Source: Nocardioides xinjiangensis (lineage in GTDB: Bacteria; Actinomycetota; Actinomycetes; Propionibacteriales; Nocardioidaceae). From it: a stretch of 64,000 nt of DNA. The notes beneath the pieces were generated by a model that saw nothing but the letters and a program-made list of their open reading frames with translations, had not been told where the DNA came from and ran no database searches. The stretch spans positions 124,001 through 188,000 of the forward strand of contig NZ_JAFMSY010000004.1 of the NCBI RefSeq assembly GCF_017916455.1, in the 5' to 3' direction. Shown here one piece after another: positions 8,422-16,128 of the stretch (positions are counted from its first letter, which is position 1; each line of letters starts with the position of its first letter). The translations under genes and the position numbers were made by a program.

Positions 8422-8490
8422 CGGGTCCCGCGTCGCGTGGACCCGTGATCACTGCACCTCCTCCCTCCACCCTCTCCCTCCACCCCCTCC
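8422..8490 (+). other. Hairpin plus pyrimidine-only tract in the adh leader
   Basis: A 7-bp hairpin (CGGGTCC at 8422-8428 with GGACCCG at 8439-8445) lies between the regulator and the dehydrogenase. It is followed by a purine-poor tract with an 11-base direct repeat, CTCCCTCCACC, at 8461-8471 and 8474-8484. The CTCC units are complementary to the AAGGAG ribosome binding site at 8494-8499. This could lower translation, but that is inference. Confidence 0.4.
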
Positions 8491-8508
8491 ACGAAGGAGC
8501 GCTTCCGC

Positions 8509-9549
8509 ATGCGCGTCAACGCCTATGCAGCCCCCGCAGCCGGCCAGCCTCTGGCCCCCACCACGATCGAGCGCCGCGAGGTCGGTGCCAACGACGTGCT
8601 CATCGCCATCGAGTACGCCGGCATCTGCCACTCCGACATCCACACGGTCAACGGCGACTGGGGCCCACAGCCCTTCCCGGTCGTGCCCGGCCACGAGATC
8701 GTCGGCACCGTCACCGAGGTCGGGGCCGAGGTCACCCGGCACCGGGTGGGCGACCGTGTCGGCGTCGGCTGCATGGTCGGCTCGTGCGGGGAGTGCGCGA
8801 GCTGCCTGCGGGGCGACGAGCAGTACTGCGCCAGGGGCATGATCGGGACGTACGCCGCGACGGACGTCGACGGCACCACCACCCAGGGTGGCTACTCCAC
8901 CCACGTCGTCGTGGACGCCGGCTTCGTGCTGGCGGTGCCCGACGGCCTCGACCCCGCCGCGGCGGCGCCGCTGCTGTGCGCCGGCATCACGATGTACACC
9001 CCGCTCCGCCGCTGGGGAGCCGGCCCGGTCACGAAGGTCGCCATCGTCGGGCTCGGCGGGCTCGGGCACATGGGCGTGAAGATCGCTCACGCGCTCGGCG
9101 CCGAGGTGACCGTGCTCTCGCAGTCGCTGAAGAAGCAGGAGGACGGCCTGCGCCTCGGCGCCGACGACTACCGCGCCACGTCCGACCCGGACACCTTCGA
9201 GGCGCTGGCCGGGACGTTCGACCTGATCGTCAACACCGTCAGCGCGCCGGTCGACCTCGACGCCTACCTCGGGCTGCTGGCCGTCGACGGCACCCTCGTC
9301 AACGTCGGTGCGCCCGCCGAGCCGCTCAGCCTCCACGCGATGACGCTCATCGGCGCCCGCCGGAACTTCGCCGGCTCGATGATCGGCGGCATCGCCCTCA
9401 CCCAGGAGATGCTCGACTTCTGCGCCGAGCACGGCATCGTCTCCGAGGTCGAGGTGATCCGCGCCGAGCAGGTCAACGAGGCGTACGAGCGGGTGCTCGC
9501 CTCCGACGTGCGCTACCGCTTCGTCATCGACGCGAGCACGCTGGCCTGA
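8509..9549 (+). CDS. Zinc-dependent NADP-type alcohol dehydrogenase
   Basis: This 346-residue medium-chain dehydrogenase interconverts alcohols and aldehydes. It fits the cinnamyl-alcohol/YahK-type branch. Catalytic zinc ligands appear in GICHSD and PGHEIVG. The structural zinc lobe is complete (GSCGECASC then C after seven residues). The Rossmann motif is GLGGLGHMG near residue 184, and the following strand ends in SQSLKK, which favours NADPH. An AAGGAG ribosome binding site lies nine bases before the ATG. Behind an AdhR-like MerR regulator, a role in reducing toxic aldehydes is the most likely one. Confidence 0.92.
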   Translation: MRVNAYAAPAAGQPLAPTTIERREVGANDVLIAIEYAGICHSDIHTVNGDWGPQPFPVVPGHEIVGTVTEVGAEVTRHRVGDRVGVGCMVGSCGECASCLRGDEQYCARGMIGTYAATDVDGTTTQGGYSTHVVVDAGFVLAVPDGLDPAAAAPLLCAGITMYTPLRRWGAGPVTKVAIVGLGGLGHMGVKIAHALGAEVTVLSQSLKKQEDGLRLGADDYRATSDPDTFEALAGTFDLIVNTVSAPVDLDAYLGLLAVDGTLVNVGAPAEPLSLHAMTLIGARRNFAGSMIGGIALTQEMLDFCAEHGIVSEVEVIRAEQVNEAYERVLASDVRYRFVIDASTLA

Positions 9550-9553
9550 CCTG

Positions 9554-9645
9554 CGGCGCGTCGGACGACCACGAGCCGGCTCGGAGCGGCGTACCCCACG
9601 GTGGACGCCGGTGCGAGGCCGGACCTCCGGTCGTCCGACGCGCCG
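9554..9645. terminator. Large inverted repeat between convergent genes, probable bidirectional terminator
   Basis: A perfect 17-bp arm at 9554-9570 (CGGCGCGTCGGACGACC) is repeated in reverse complement at 9629-9645, enclosing 58 bases that include a smaller GAGCCGGCTC palindrome. It lies between the convergent alcohol dehydrogenase and XPB helicase genes. There is no U tract, as is common in actinobacteria. Confidence 0.65.
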
Positions 9646-9690
9646 TCGCAACGCGCCCTCCGGCCCGCCACGTCCCGGGCGGGCGTCCGA

Positions 9691-11337
9691 CTACGCCTCG
9701 GCCTGCAGGTCCCCGGCGTCGACGATGCGGTAGGCGTAGCCCTGCTCGGCGAGGAAGCGCTGCCGGTTCTGCGCGAACTCGGCGTCCACGGTGTCGCGGG
9801 AGACGATGGTGTAGAAGTGCGCGCTGCGGCCCTCGGACTTCGGCCGCAGCAGCCGGCCGAGGCGCTGGGCCTCCTCCTGTCGCGACCCGAAGGAGCCGCT
9901 GACCTGGATGGCGACCTCCGCGGAGGGCAGGTCGATCGAGAAGTTCGCGACCTTGCTCACCACCAGCAGCCCGATCTCGCCGGAGCGGAAGGCGTTGAAG
10001 AGCCGCTGCCGCTCCTTCACGGGCGTCTCGCCCTTGATCACCGGTGCGTCCAGCATCTCGGCGACCTCGTCGAGCTGGTCGATGTACTGCCCGATCACCA
10101 GCGTCGGCTGGTCGGCGTGCTGGCGGACGAGGTCGCGGACGACGTCGATCTTGGCGTGGGTGCACGACGCGAGCCGGTACCGCGTGTCGGGGTCGCTGGT
10201 GGCGTACGCCAGCCGCTCCCCGTCGGGCAGGGTGACCCGCACCTCCACGCAGTCGGCGGGTGCGATCCAGCCCTGCGCCTCGATGTCCTTCCACGGGGCG
10301 TCGTAGCGCTTGGGCCCGATGAGGGAGAACACCTCGCCCTCGCGGCCGTCCTCACGCACCAGCGTCGCCGTGAGGCCCAGGCGCCGACGGGCCTGCAGGT
10401 CGGCGGTCATCCGGAAGATCGGCGCCGGCAGCAGGTGCACCTCGTCGTAGACGATGAGGCCCCAGTCGCGGGCGTCGAGCAGCTCCAGGTGCGGGTAGAC
10501 GCCCTTCCGCCTGGTCGTGAGCACCTGGTAGGTCGCGATCGTGACCGGGCGGATCTCCTTGACGGCACCGGAGTACTCACCGATCTCGTCGGCGGTCAGC
10601 GACGTGCGGGCGACCAGCTCGTCCTTCCACTGCCGGGCGCTGACGGTGTTCGTGACGAGGATGAGGGTGGTCGCCCGGGCGTGCGCCATCGACGCAGCCC
10701 CGACGATGGTCTTGCCCGCCCCGCAGGGGAGGACGACGACGCCCGACCCGCCGTCCCAGAACGACTCGGCGGCCTCACGCTGGTACGGGCGCAGCGACCA
10801 GCCGTCCTCGGCGAGGTCGATGGCGTGGGCCTCGCCGTCGACGTAGCCGGCGAAGTCCTCGGCCGGCCAGCCCAGCTTGAGCAGCGCCTGCTTGAGGTTG
10901 CCGCGCTCGCTGGGGTGCACCGCGACGGTGTCGTCGTCGATGCGGGCGCCCACCATGCCGGCGACCTTCTTCGCGCGCAGCACCTCCTCCAGCACCGGTC
11001 GGTCCGTCGACGCCAGCACGAGCCCGTGCACGGGGTGCTTCTCCAGGCGCAGCCGGCCGTAGCGGCCCATCGTCTCGGCGACGTCGACGAGCAGCGCGTG
11101 CGGGACGGCGTAGCGCGACCAGGTCAGCAGCGCGTCGACGACCTGCTCGGCGTCGTGCCCCGCGGCGCGGGCGTTCCAGAGCCCGAGCGGCGTGAGCCGG
11201 TAGGTGTGGATGTGCTCGGGGGAGCGCTCGAGCTCCGCGAACGGCGCGATGGCCTTGCGCGCCTCGGCGGCGGAGGGATGGTCGACCTCGAGCAGGAGCG
11301 TCTTGTCGGACTGGACGATGAGGGGCCCGTCGGTCAC
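9691..11337 (-). CDS. DNA repair helicase of the XPB family
   Basis: This 548-residue superfamily 2 helicase unwinds DNA 3' to 5' and is related to eukaryotic XPB. An N-terminal damage-recognition-like domain of about 180 residues precedes the helicase core. The core shows the Walker A PCGAGKT, the DEVH box, TATLVRED, and the motif VI segment QRLGRLLRP. The GTG start overlaps the stop of the CGNR gene (GTGA), so the two are translationally coupled. In mycobacteria the XPB homologue also sits next to a large helicase-associated protein, which is the case here. Confidence 0.93.
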   Translation of the reverse strand: MTDGPLIVQSDKTLLLEVDHPSAAEARKAIAPFAELERSPEHIHTYRLTPLGLWNARAAGHDAEQVVDALLTWSRYAVPHALLVDVAETMGRYGRLRLEKHPVHGLVLASTDRPVLEEVLRAKKVAGMVGARIDDDTVAVHPSERGNLKQALLKLGWPAEDFAGYVDGEAHAIDLAEDGWSLRPYQREAAESFWDGGSGVVVLPCGAGKTIVGAASMAHARATTLILVTNTVSARQWKDELVARTSLTADEIGEYSGAVKEIRPVTIATYQVLTTRRKGVYPHLELLDARDWGLIVYDEVHLLPAPIFRMTADLQARRRLGLTATLVREDGREGEVFSLIGPKRYDAPWKDIEAQGWIAPADCVEVRVTLPDGERLAYATSDPDTRYRLASCTHAKIDVVRDLVRQHADQPTLVIGQYIDQLDEVAEMLDAPVIKGETPVKERQRLFNAFRSGEIGLLVVSKVANFSIDLPSAEVAIQVSGSFGSRQEEAQRLGRLLRPKSEGRSAHFYTIVSRDTVDAEFAQNRQRFLAEQGYAYRIVDAGDLQAEA

Positions 11338-11909
11338 GACGTGGCCGCCCGGGGCTGGGTGACCGGCTCGTGCGCGCCGCTCCTGGTCTGCTCGGCCCGG
11401 CGCTGGCGGGCCCGGAAGGCGGCCACGTTGGCGCGCGAGGAGCAGCGGTCGGAGCAGTAGCGGCGCGACTGGTTGGGGGAGGTGTCGACGAAGACGTGGT
11501 CGCACCGGGCCGCGGAGCAGATGCCCAGCCGGGTCGCGCCGAGGTCGCAGACCAGGGTGGCCAGGCCCATCAGCGCCTCGCCGATGAGCAGCTCGGCGAC
11601 CGAGGCGGCACGGTTCGCGACGTGCATGTGCAGGTCGTCGGGGTCGTGGTCGGAGATCATCGGCGTGACGGGATGCATGGCGAGCAGGTCGTTGAGCGTG
11701 CGCACGACGCTCGGGACGTCGTCGGCGTCGGAGGCCTCGAACACCGGCCGCAGCTCGGCCCGGAAGGCGTGGAGCGCGGCGACGTCGCCCGGGACGACCG
11801 CGTCGTGCAGCCACGTGCGGTCGGCCAGGTGCTCACGCAGCGCCGCCTCGTCGGGCAGCTCAACGTTGACCAGCGCCGCCGAGCGCTCGGCGTACCGGAT
11901 GAAGTCCAT
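11334..11909 (-). CDS. CGNR-type zinc finger protein
   Basis: This 191-residue protein has an N-terminal ABATE-like helical domain. A C-terminal zinc finger begins at RLGICSAARCDHVFVD and ends SRRYCSDRCSSRANVAAFR, giving four cysteines. Proteins of this type are thought to bind nucleic acid as stress-linked regulators. The signature CGNR tetrad is changed to CSSR here. A TAGACT -10 box lies six bases before the ATG, so the mRNA is probably leaderless. It leads an operon with the XPB helicase. Confidence 0.85.
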   Translation of the reverse strand: MDFIRYAERSAALVNVELPDEAALREHLADRTWLHDAVVPGDVAALHAFRAELRPVFEASDADDVPSVVRTLNDLLAMHPVTPMISDHDPDDLHMHVANRAASVAELLIGEALMGLATLVCDLGATRLGICSAARCDHVFVDTSPNQSRRYCSDRCSSRANVAAFRARQRRAEQTRSGAHEPVTQPRAATS

Positions 11910-11915
11910 CCTCCC

Positions 11916-11921
11916 AGTCTA
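11916..11921 (-). promoter_or_regulatory. -10 box of a leaderless promoter for the CGNR-XPB operon
   Basis: The minus strand reads TAGACT, six bases, then ATG. The six bases are GGGAGG, so a very short leader acting as a ribosome site cannot be excluded. Confidence 0.5.
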
Positions 11922-11931
11922 CGGAGGGGAT

Positions 11932-14199
11932 TCAGGCGGGACGGACGGCTGTGATGCGGTGCACGGCGAACTCGCGCACGTCGTCGGAGCGGTGGTCGTA
12001 CGCCGAGAGCCGGCCGCCGTCGAGGCGCCGGGGGTCGACGACCCGCTCGCCGGTCGCGCCGTGGCTGTCGACGTAGCCGATGACGACGGTGCTGCCGGCC
12101 TCGATCGCCTCGCGGAGCGCGGCGAGGGCGGCGGAGGGGTGGGTGACCTCGACCGCCGCCGGCCGCGAGGACCGCGCCCGGTCGCCGGCACGGATCGCGG
12201 TCGCCACCGCCTGCACCTGCGCGGCCTGTCGGGCCTCCACCGCGCCCGCGGGCCGTCGACCGCGCCGGGTGCTGGCGCGGTGCAGGTCGGGCCGGCTCAC
12301 CCGGACGGTGCCGTCGGCAGCCTCCACCACCGGCGCGGCACCCAGCTCCCGGAGCCGGGGGAGCAGCACGTCGAGGGGCGAGGTCGCGATGGCCACGGTC
12401 GGCGCCAGCAGCCGCAGGCCCAGCGTCCGGGCGCGGGGGTCGTGGACCAGCGCCGCCAGCGCGGCCTCGTCGTCGGAGCGGAGGAACGCCTCGGCGTGCC
12501 CGACGCGGACGCTGCCGAACGTGCGCGCCACGTCGTCGACGAGGAACTCCAGCGGCTGCGGGACGGGCGTCTGGGAGACCGAGGTCAGGAAGTCGCGGAC
12601 CTCGACCGCCGACCAGCCCGCGTCGAACCCGCGACGCAGGGAGCCGGACGTGAAGCGGTAGACGGTCGCCCCGCCGCGGGACTCCACGTCGGCCAGGAGG
12701 TGCAGCCGACGGGCCACCTCGGTCTCCAGCGGTCCGGGCGCGACGGCGGTGAGGTCGGCCTGGAGGAGCACCCGGTCCACGGGGCGGGGCAGGTGCGGGT
12801 CGATCGCCTCGGCGGCGCCGGGCAGGTCCCCGGCGGCCACCCGCCGGCCGCTGGGCGGCAGCCCGCCGGCGCCGCTGACGCCGAGCACGGCGGCCTCGCC
12901 GAGCGCCGCGGCGACCAGGTCGGAGAACACCGTCGGCCGCCGGGGCCGCAGCCAGCCGATGCGCTGCACCACCGACGCGACGCCGGTCCCCACGGCGAGC
13001 ACCTCACCCTCGGGCACCTCGGCCAGCACCTCGAGCGCCAGCCGTCGGGCCTCCTCGGCGAGCCCGCTGGACAGCTCGGGGGCGAGGGCGTTCCACGCCT
13101 TGCCGGCCGCGTCGCGCGACCCGACCAGCGACGGCACCCGGCTGCTCGCCAGCCAGCCGCCGACCAGGCGGGCCCACCGCTCGGAGATCGGGCGGCCCGA
13201 CCAGACGTCGAACTCGTCCGTCGGCAGCCACGACGGCGTGCCGTCGGCCACGGCCGCCTCCGCCACCAGGCCCGCGGACAGGGCGAGCTCGACGACGAGG
13301 GCGGCTCCCGGCTCGTCGACGTGGAGCGCGGCAGCGACCGCCTTGAGGTCGCGCACCGCCAGTCCGCCGCTGCGCAGCACGCCGGGTGGCCGGACGCCCC
13401 AGTGGTCGAGCAGCAGCTCCACGCGGCGTACGACGTCGAAGGCGGCACCGGCGGCGCTACGGGCGACGAGCGCGGGGTCACGCGCGGCCGTCGCGAGGGC
13501 GGGCACGTCGTCGACCGGCTCGGTGGTGGTGCGCCCGCCGCGGAGGGCCAGGCCCACCTCGCCGGGCAGCACCACGGCGTCGCCCTCGCGCGGCACCAGC
13601 AGGCGCCGGCTGATCAGCTCCTCGGCAGGGGTGCGGGCCTCGGCCGGGGAGACGGTGCGGCGTGCCGCGCCGGTCGTGCCCTCCCCGCCGTGGTCGGCGA
13701 CGTGGTGCAGCAGCGCCGTCGCCGCGGGCGACAGCTCGGCGATGCGGGCCGCGACCTCCTCCGGGTCCGGGGGCTCGGGGCTCGAGGGTCGCAGGCCGCT
13801 CACCAGGCCGGGCATCCCACGCATCGCGTCGGCCACCCCGGTCAGCGCGCGCAGGCCGCCCGGCGCCTCCCACACCAGCGCGAGGTCGAGCAGCCGCTGC
13901 AGCGCGGCCGCCGTCCGGTCCTCGTCGGCCCGGACGATCGAGATCAGCTCCGCGGACGTGGTTTGACCCGCGACGAGGAGGGCATCAAGCACGGACAGCT
14001 CCAGGCGGTCCAGCCCGTCGAGAGCGCGGTGAATCGACGAGCGCGTGGCAGCCCGGGAGGCGAGCTGCGACGAATCCTGAGGGGCAGGCGTGGCGAGATC
14101 CGGACGGGCCCTGAGCAGAGCCACGAGCCGCTCGTCCGGCCAGCTGCGCAGCTGGTCGGCGAGCGTGCGTGCGGGTGTCGTCGGCCCTGAACTGGACAT
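11932..14199 (-). CDS. Helicase-associated domain protein with WYL-like C terminus
   Basis: This 755-residue protein belongs to the actinobacterial family that accompanies XPB helicases. It resembles the XPB damage-recognition region but has no Walker A or DEAH box of its own, so it should not unwind DNA alone. The middle is a series of winged-helix-like repeats rich in Ala and Leu. The last 60 residues (VVIGYVDSHGATGERVVDP, RLSAYDHR, REFAVHRI) resemble a WYL domain, known in regulators that bind nucleic acid or nucleotides. A TAGCGT -10 box lies seven bases before the ATG. It lies 22 bases upstream of the CGNR-XPB genes on the same strand but has its own promoter. Its function is unproven. 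A DNA repair accessory role is inferred. Confidence 0.82.
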   Translation of the reverse strand: MSSSGPTTPARTLADQLRSWPDERLVALLRARPDLATPAPQDSSQLASRAATRSSIHRALDGLDRLELSVLDALLVAGQTTSAELISIVRADEDRTAAALQRLLDLALVWEAPGGLRALTGVADAMRGMPGLVSGLRPSSPEPPDPEEVAARIAELSPAATALLHHVADHGGEGTTGAARRTVSPAEARTPAEELISRRLLVPREGDAVVLPGEVGLALRGGRTTTEPVDDVPALATAARDPALVARSAAGAAFDVVRRVELLLDHWGVRPPGVLRSGGLAVRDLKAVAAALHVDEPGAALVVELALSAGLVAEAAVADGTPSWLPTDEFDVWSGRPISERWARLVGGWLASSRVPSLVGSRDAAGKAWNALAPELSSGLAEEARRLALEVLAEVPEGEVLAVGTGVASVVQRIGWLRPRRPTVFSDLVAAALGEAAVLGVSGAGGLPPSGRRVAAGDLPGAAEAIDPHLPRPVDRVLLQADLTAVAPGPLETEVARRLHLLADVESRGGATVYRFTSGSLRRGFDAGWSAVEVRDFLTSVSQTPVPQPLEFLVDDVARTFGSVRVGHAEAFLRSDDEAALAALVHDPRARTLGLRLLAPTVAIATSPLDVLLPRLRELGAAPVVEAADGTVRVSRPDLHRASTRRGRRPAGAVEARQAAQVQAVATAIRAGDRARSSRPAAVEVTHPSAALAALREAIEAGSTVVIGYVDSHGATGERVVDPRRLDGGRLSAYDHRSDDVREFAVHRITAVRPA

Positions 14200-14205
14200 C
14201 CCTCT

Positions 14206-14212
14206 TACGCTA
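14206..14212. promoter_or_regulatory. Overlapping divergent -10 boxes
   Basis: On the minus strand TAGCGT (14212-14207) lies seven bases before the helicase-associated gene. On the plus strand the same bases read TACGCT (14206-14211), a possible -10 for the phosphatase operon with a leader of about 50 bases. Use of one could exclude the other. Confidence 0.45.
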
Positions 14213-14268
14213 CTCGCCGGGTCGGCACCGCGGCCCGGCATCTCGACACGGGGCGAAGAGGGCTGGAC

Positions 14269-15090
14269 ATGAGGAACGTCGATCTCCACCACGGGGCGGC
14301 GACCGACGTCGGGCTGGTGCGCAAGGTCAACGAGGACTCCTACCTCGTCTCGCCCCCGGTCTTCGTGGTCGCCGACGGGATGGGCGGCCACTCCGGCGGC
14401 GACGTCGCCAGCCGGATGGTCGTGGAGGAGTTCCAGCGGCTCGCCGAGGACTACGACCCGGGCCGGGGGGCCGAGCACGTCTCGGACGCCTTCGCCCGGG
14501 CCCAGGCGCGCATCCTCGACTACGGCGACGCCCACCGCGTGCATCAGCCCGGGTGGCACGCCGGCACGACCGCGGTCGTGGCCGTGCTCGTCGACGACGA
14601 CGGGGTGACCAAGTGGCTGCTGGCCAACCTGGGCGACTCGCGGATCTACCGGATCACCGACGGGCGCCTCGAGCAGGTCAGCGTCGACCACTCGGTGGTC
14701 CAGGAGCTCATCGACTCCGGCCAGATCACCCGCGAGGAGGCGGCGGTCCACCCCGAGCGTCACGTGATCACGCGCGCGCTCGGCAGCCCCAGTGGCATCG
14801 AGCCCGACTTCTTCCTGCTGCCGCTCGGGTCCGTCGAGCGCCTGCTGCTGTGCAGCGACGGCGTGACCGGGATGATCGAGGACAGCGAGATCGAGGAGAT
14901 CCTCGAGTCGGTCGCCGACCCGCGTGACGCGGCGGACTCGCTGGTCCGTGCCGCGGTCGCTGCCGGGGGCCGCGACAACGCCACGGCGATCGTGGTCGAT
15001 GTGGTGGGATTGGTGAAGGACGCCACCTACGACTCGCAGCGCCAGCTGCAGAGCCTCAAATCCAAGCTGGGGGGACCACGTGAGCGCTGA
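14269..15090 (+). CDS. PP2C-family Ser/Thr protein phosphatase
   Basis: This 273-residue soluble phosphatase removes phosphate from Ser/Thr residues in a metal-dependent reaction. The first metal motif is VADGMGGHSGGD (residues 34-45) preceded by VRKVNEDSY, and LLLCSDGVTGMI and GGRDNATAIVVD supply the remaining metal ligands. There is no membrane segment, unlike PstP of the cell-division cluster. It starts an operon with two FHA-domain proteins, which bind phosphothreonine. The phosphatase probably resets the phosphorylation that those FHA domains read. No kinase lies in this operon. The nearest is at the other end of the window. Confidence 0.93.
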   Translation: MRNVDLHHGAATDVGLVRKVNEDSYLVSPPVFVVADGMGGHSGGDVASRMVVEEFQRLAEDYDPGRGAEHVSDAFARAQARILDYGDAHRVHQPGWHAGTTAVVAVLVDDDGVTKWLLANLGDSRIYRITDGRLEQVSVDHSVVQELIDSGQITREEAAVHPERHVITRALGSPSGIEPDFFLLPLGSVERLLLCSDGVTGMIEDSEIEEILESVADPRDAADSLVRAAVAAGGRDNATAIVVDVVGLVKDATYDSQRQLQSLKSKLGGPRER

Positions 15091-16117
15091 GGCCAGGTTC
15101 GCCGCGGGGGACTGGTACGCCGTCGTCGGCGAGAGCGCGACGGTCCTGCTGCCCGGCAGCCAGCGCGGCCGGGTGGCCGCCCTGTGGGACCTCGCCGACT
15201 CCGGTGCCGGCGCGGACGACCTCCTCGACGCGCTCCTCGCGGGCGGGCTGTCCTCCCTCGACCACTTCGCGCTCGTCGCCCACGGCGACGACGCCACCCG
15301 ACTGATCGTCCGCGGCGCGCCGACCGCGACCGTCTCCGCGACCTCGGGCGAGGAGCTCGTCACTGCCGCCCCCGGCACCGCGTGGGCCGAGCGGCTCGTC
15401 ACCGGCGTCACGAGCGTCCGGGTCACCCTCACCGGTGACGGCGCGACCGACCACGTCCTCACGCCCGGCCTCGCGCGGGTGTCCGCCGTCGAGTTCGGTA
15501 CGCCGTCCGCGTCCGGCCCGTCGGGCTCCCGGCCGGCCGACGAGGGACGGCGGGCTCCCGCCGTCCAGCCCGAGGCGGCGCCGCCGCCCGCCCCGCCGAT
15601 GCACTTCGGTGAGCCGGAGGACGACCCGACGCCCACCGGCGAGACGCCGGCCGTGCAGGGCGACTGGCCCGACCTCGACGGCCACACCCGGGCCGGCGTG
15701 CCGGTGCCCGACTTCGACCGCCCGCCGATCCCCGGCCACGAGGTCGCCCCCGACGTGGTCTCGCAGCCGGTGGCCTCGCTCGTCTTCTCGACCGGCGACG
15801 TCGTGGCCGTCGACCGCACCGTGCTGGTGGGCCGCGCCCCCGAGGCCCGCCGCTTCGCCTCCCAGGACCAGCCCCACGTCGTGACGGTGCCCAGCCCGCA
15901 CCAGGAGATCTCCTCCACCCACCTGGAGATCCGGCCCGGCGCCGGTGCCGACCACGGCTCCGCGATCGCCACCGACCTCGGCTCGACGAACGGCACCGTC
16001 CTGGCCCAGCCCGGCCTCGACGCGGAGGAGCTCAGGCCCGGCATCGCCGTCAGCCTCATCCCCGGCGCCGTGCTCGACCTCGGCGACGGCGTGACCATCC
16101 AGGTCACCAACCCCTGA
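15080..16117 (+). CDS. FHA-domain protein with family-specific N-terminal domain
   Basis: This 345-residue protein has an unnamed N-terminal alpha/beta domain (residues 1-140), a Pro/Ala/Glu-rich linker, and a C-terminal FHA domain from about residue 240. The FHA domain shows the phosphothreonine-binding marks GR, SSTH and STNGT. The GTG start lies inside the end of the phosphatase gene (11-base overlap) after a GGGGGGA ribosome site. The same architecture, with a related N-terminal domain that begins EAR, occurs in the FHA protein near the end of the window. It probably docks a phosphorylated partner. Nothing in the sequence shows what that partner is. Confidence 0.85.
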   Translation: MSAEARFAAGDWYAVVGESATVLLPGSQRGRVAALWDLADSGAGADDLLDALLAGGLSSLDHFALVAHGDDATRLIVRGAPTATVSATSGEELVTAAPGTAWAERLVTGVTSVRVTLTGDGATDHVLTPGLARVSAVEFGTPSASGPSGSRPADEGRRAPAVQPEAAPPPAPPMHFGEPEDDPTPTGETPAVQGDWPDLDGHTRAGVPVPDFDRPPIPGHEVAPDVVSQPVASLVFSTGDVVAVDRTVLVGRAPEARRFASQDQPHVVTVPSPHQEISSTHLEIRPGAGADHGSAIATDLGSTNGTVLAQPGLDAEELRPGIAVSLIPGAVLDLGDGVTIQVTNP

Positions 16118-16128
16118 GCCGCACCACC

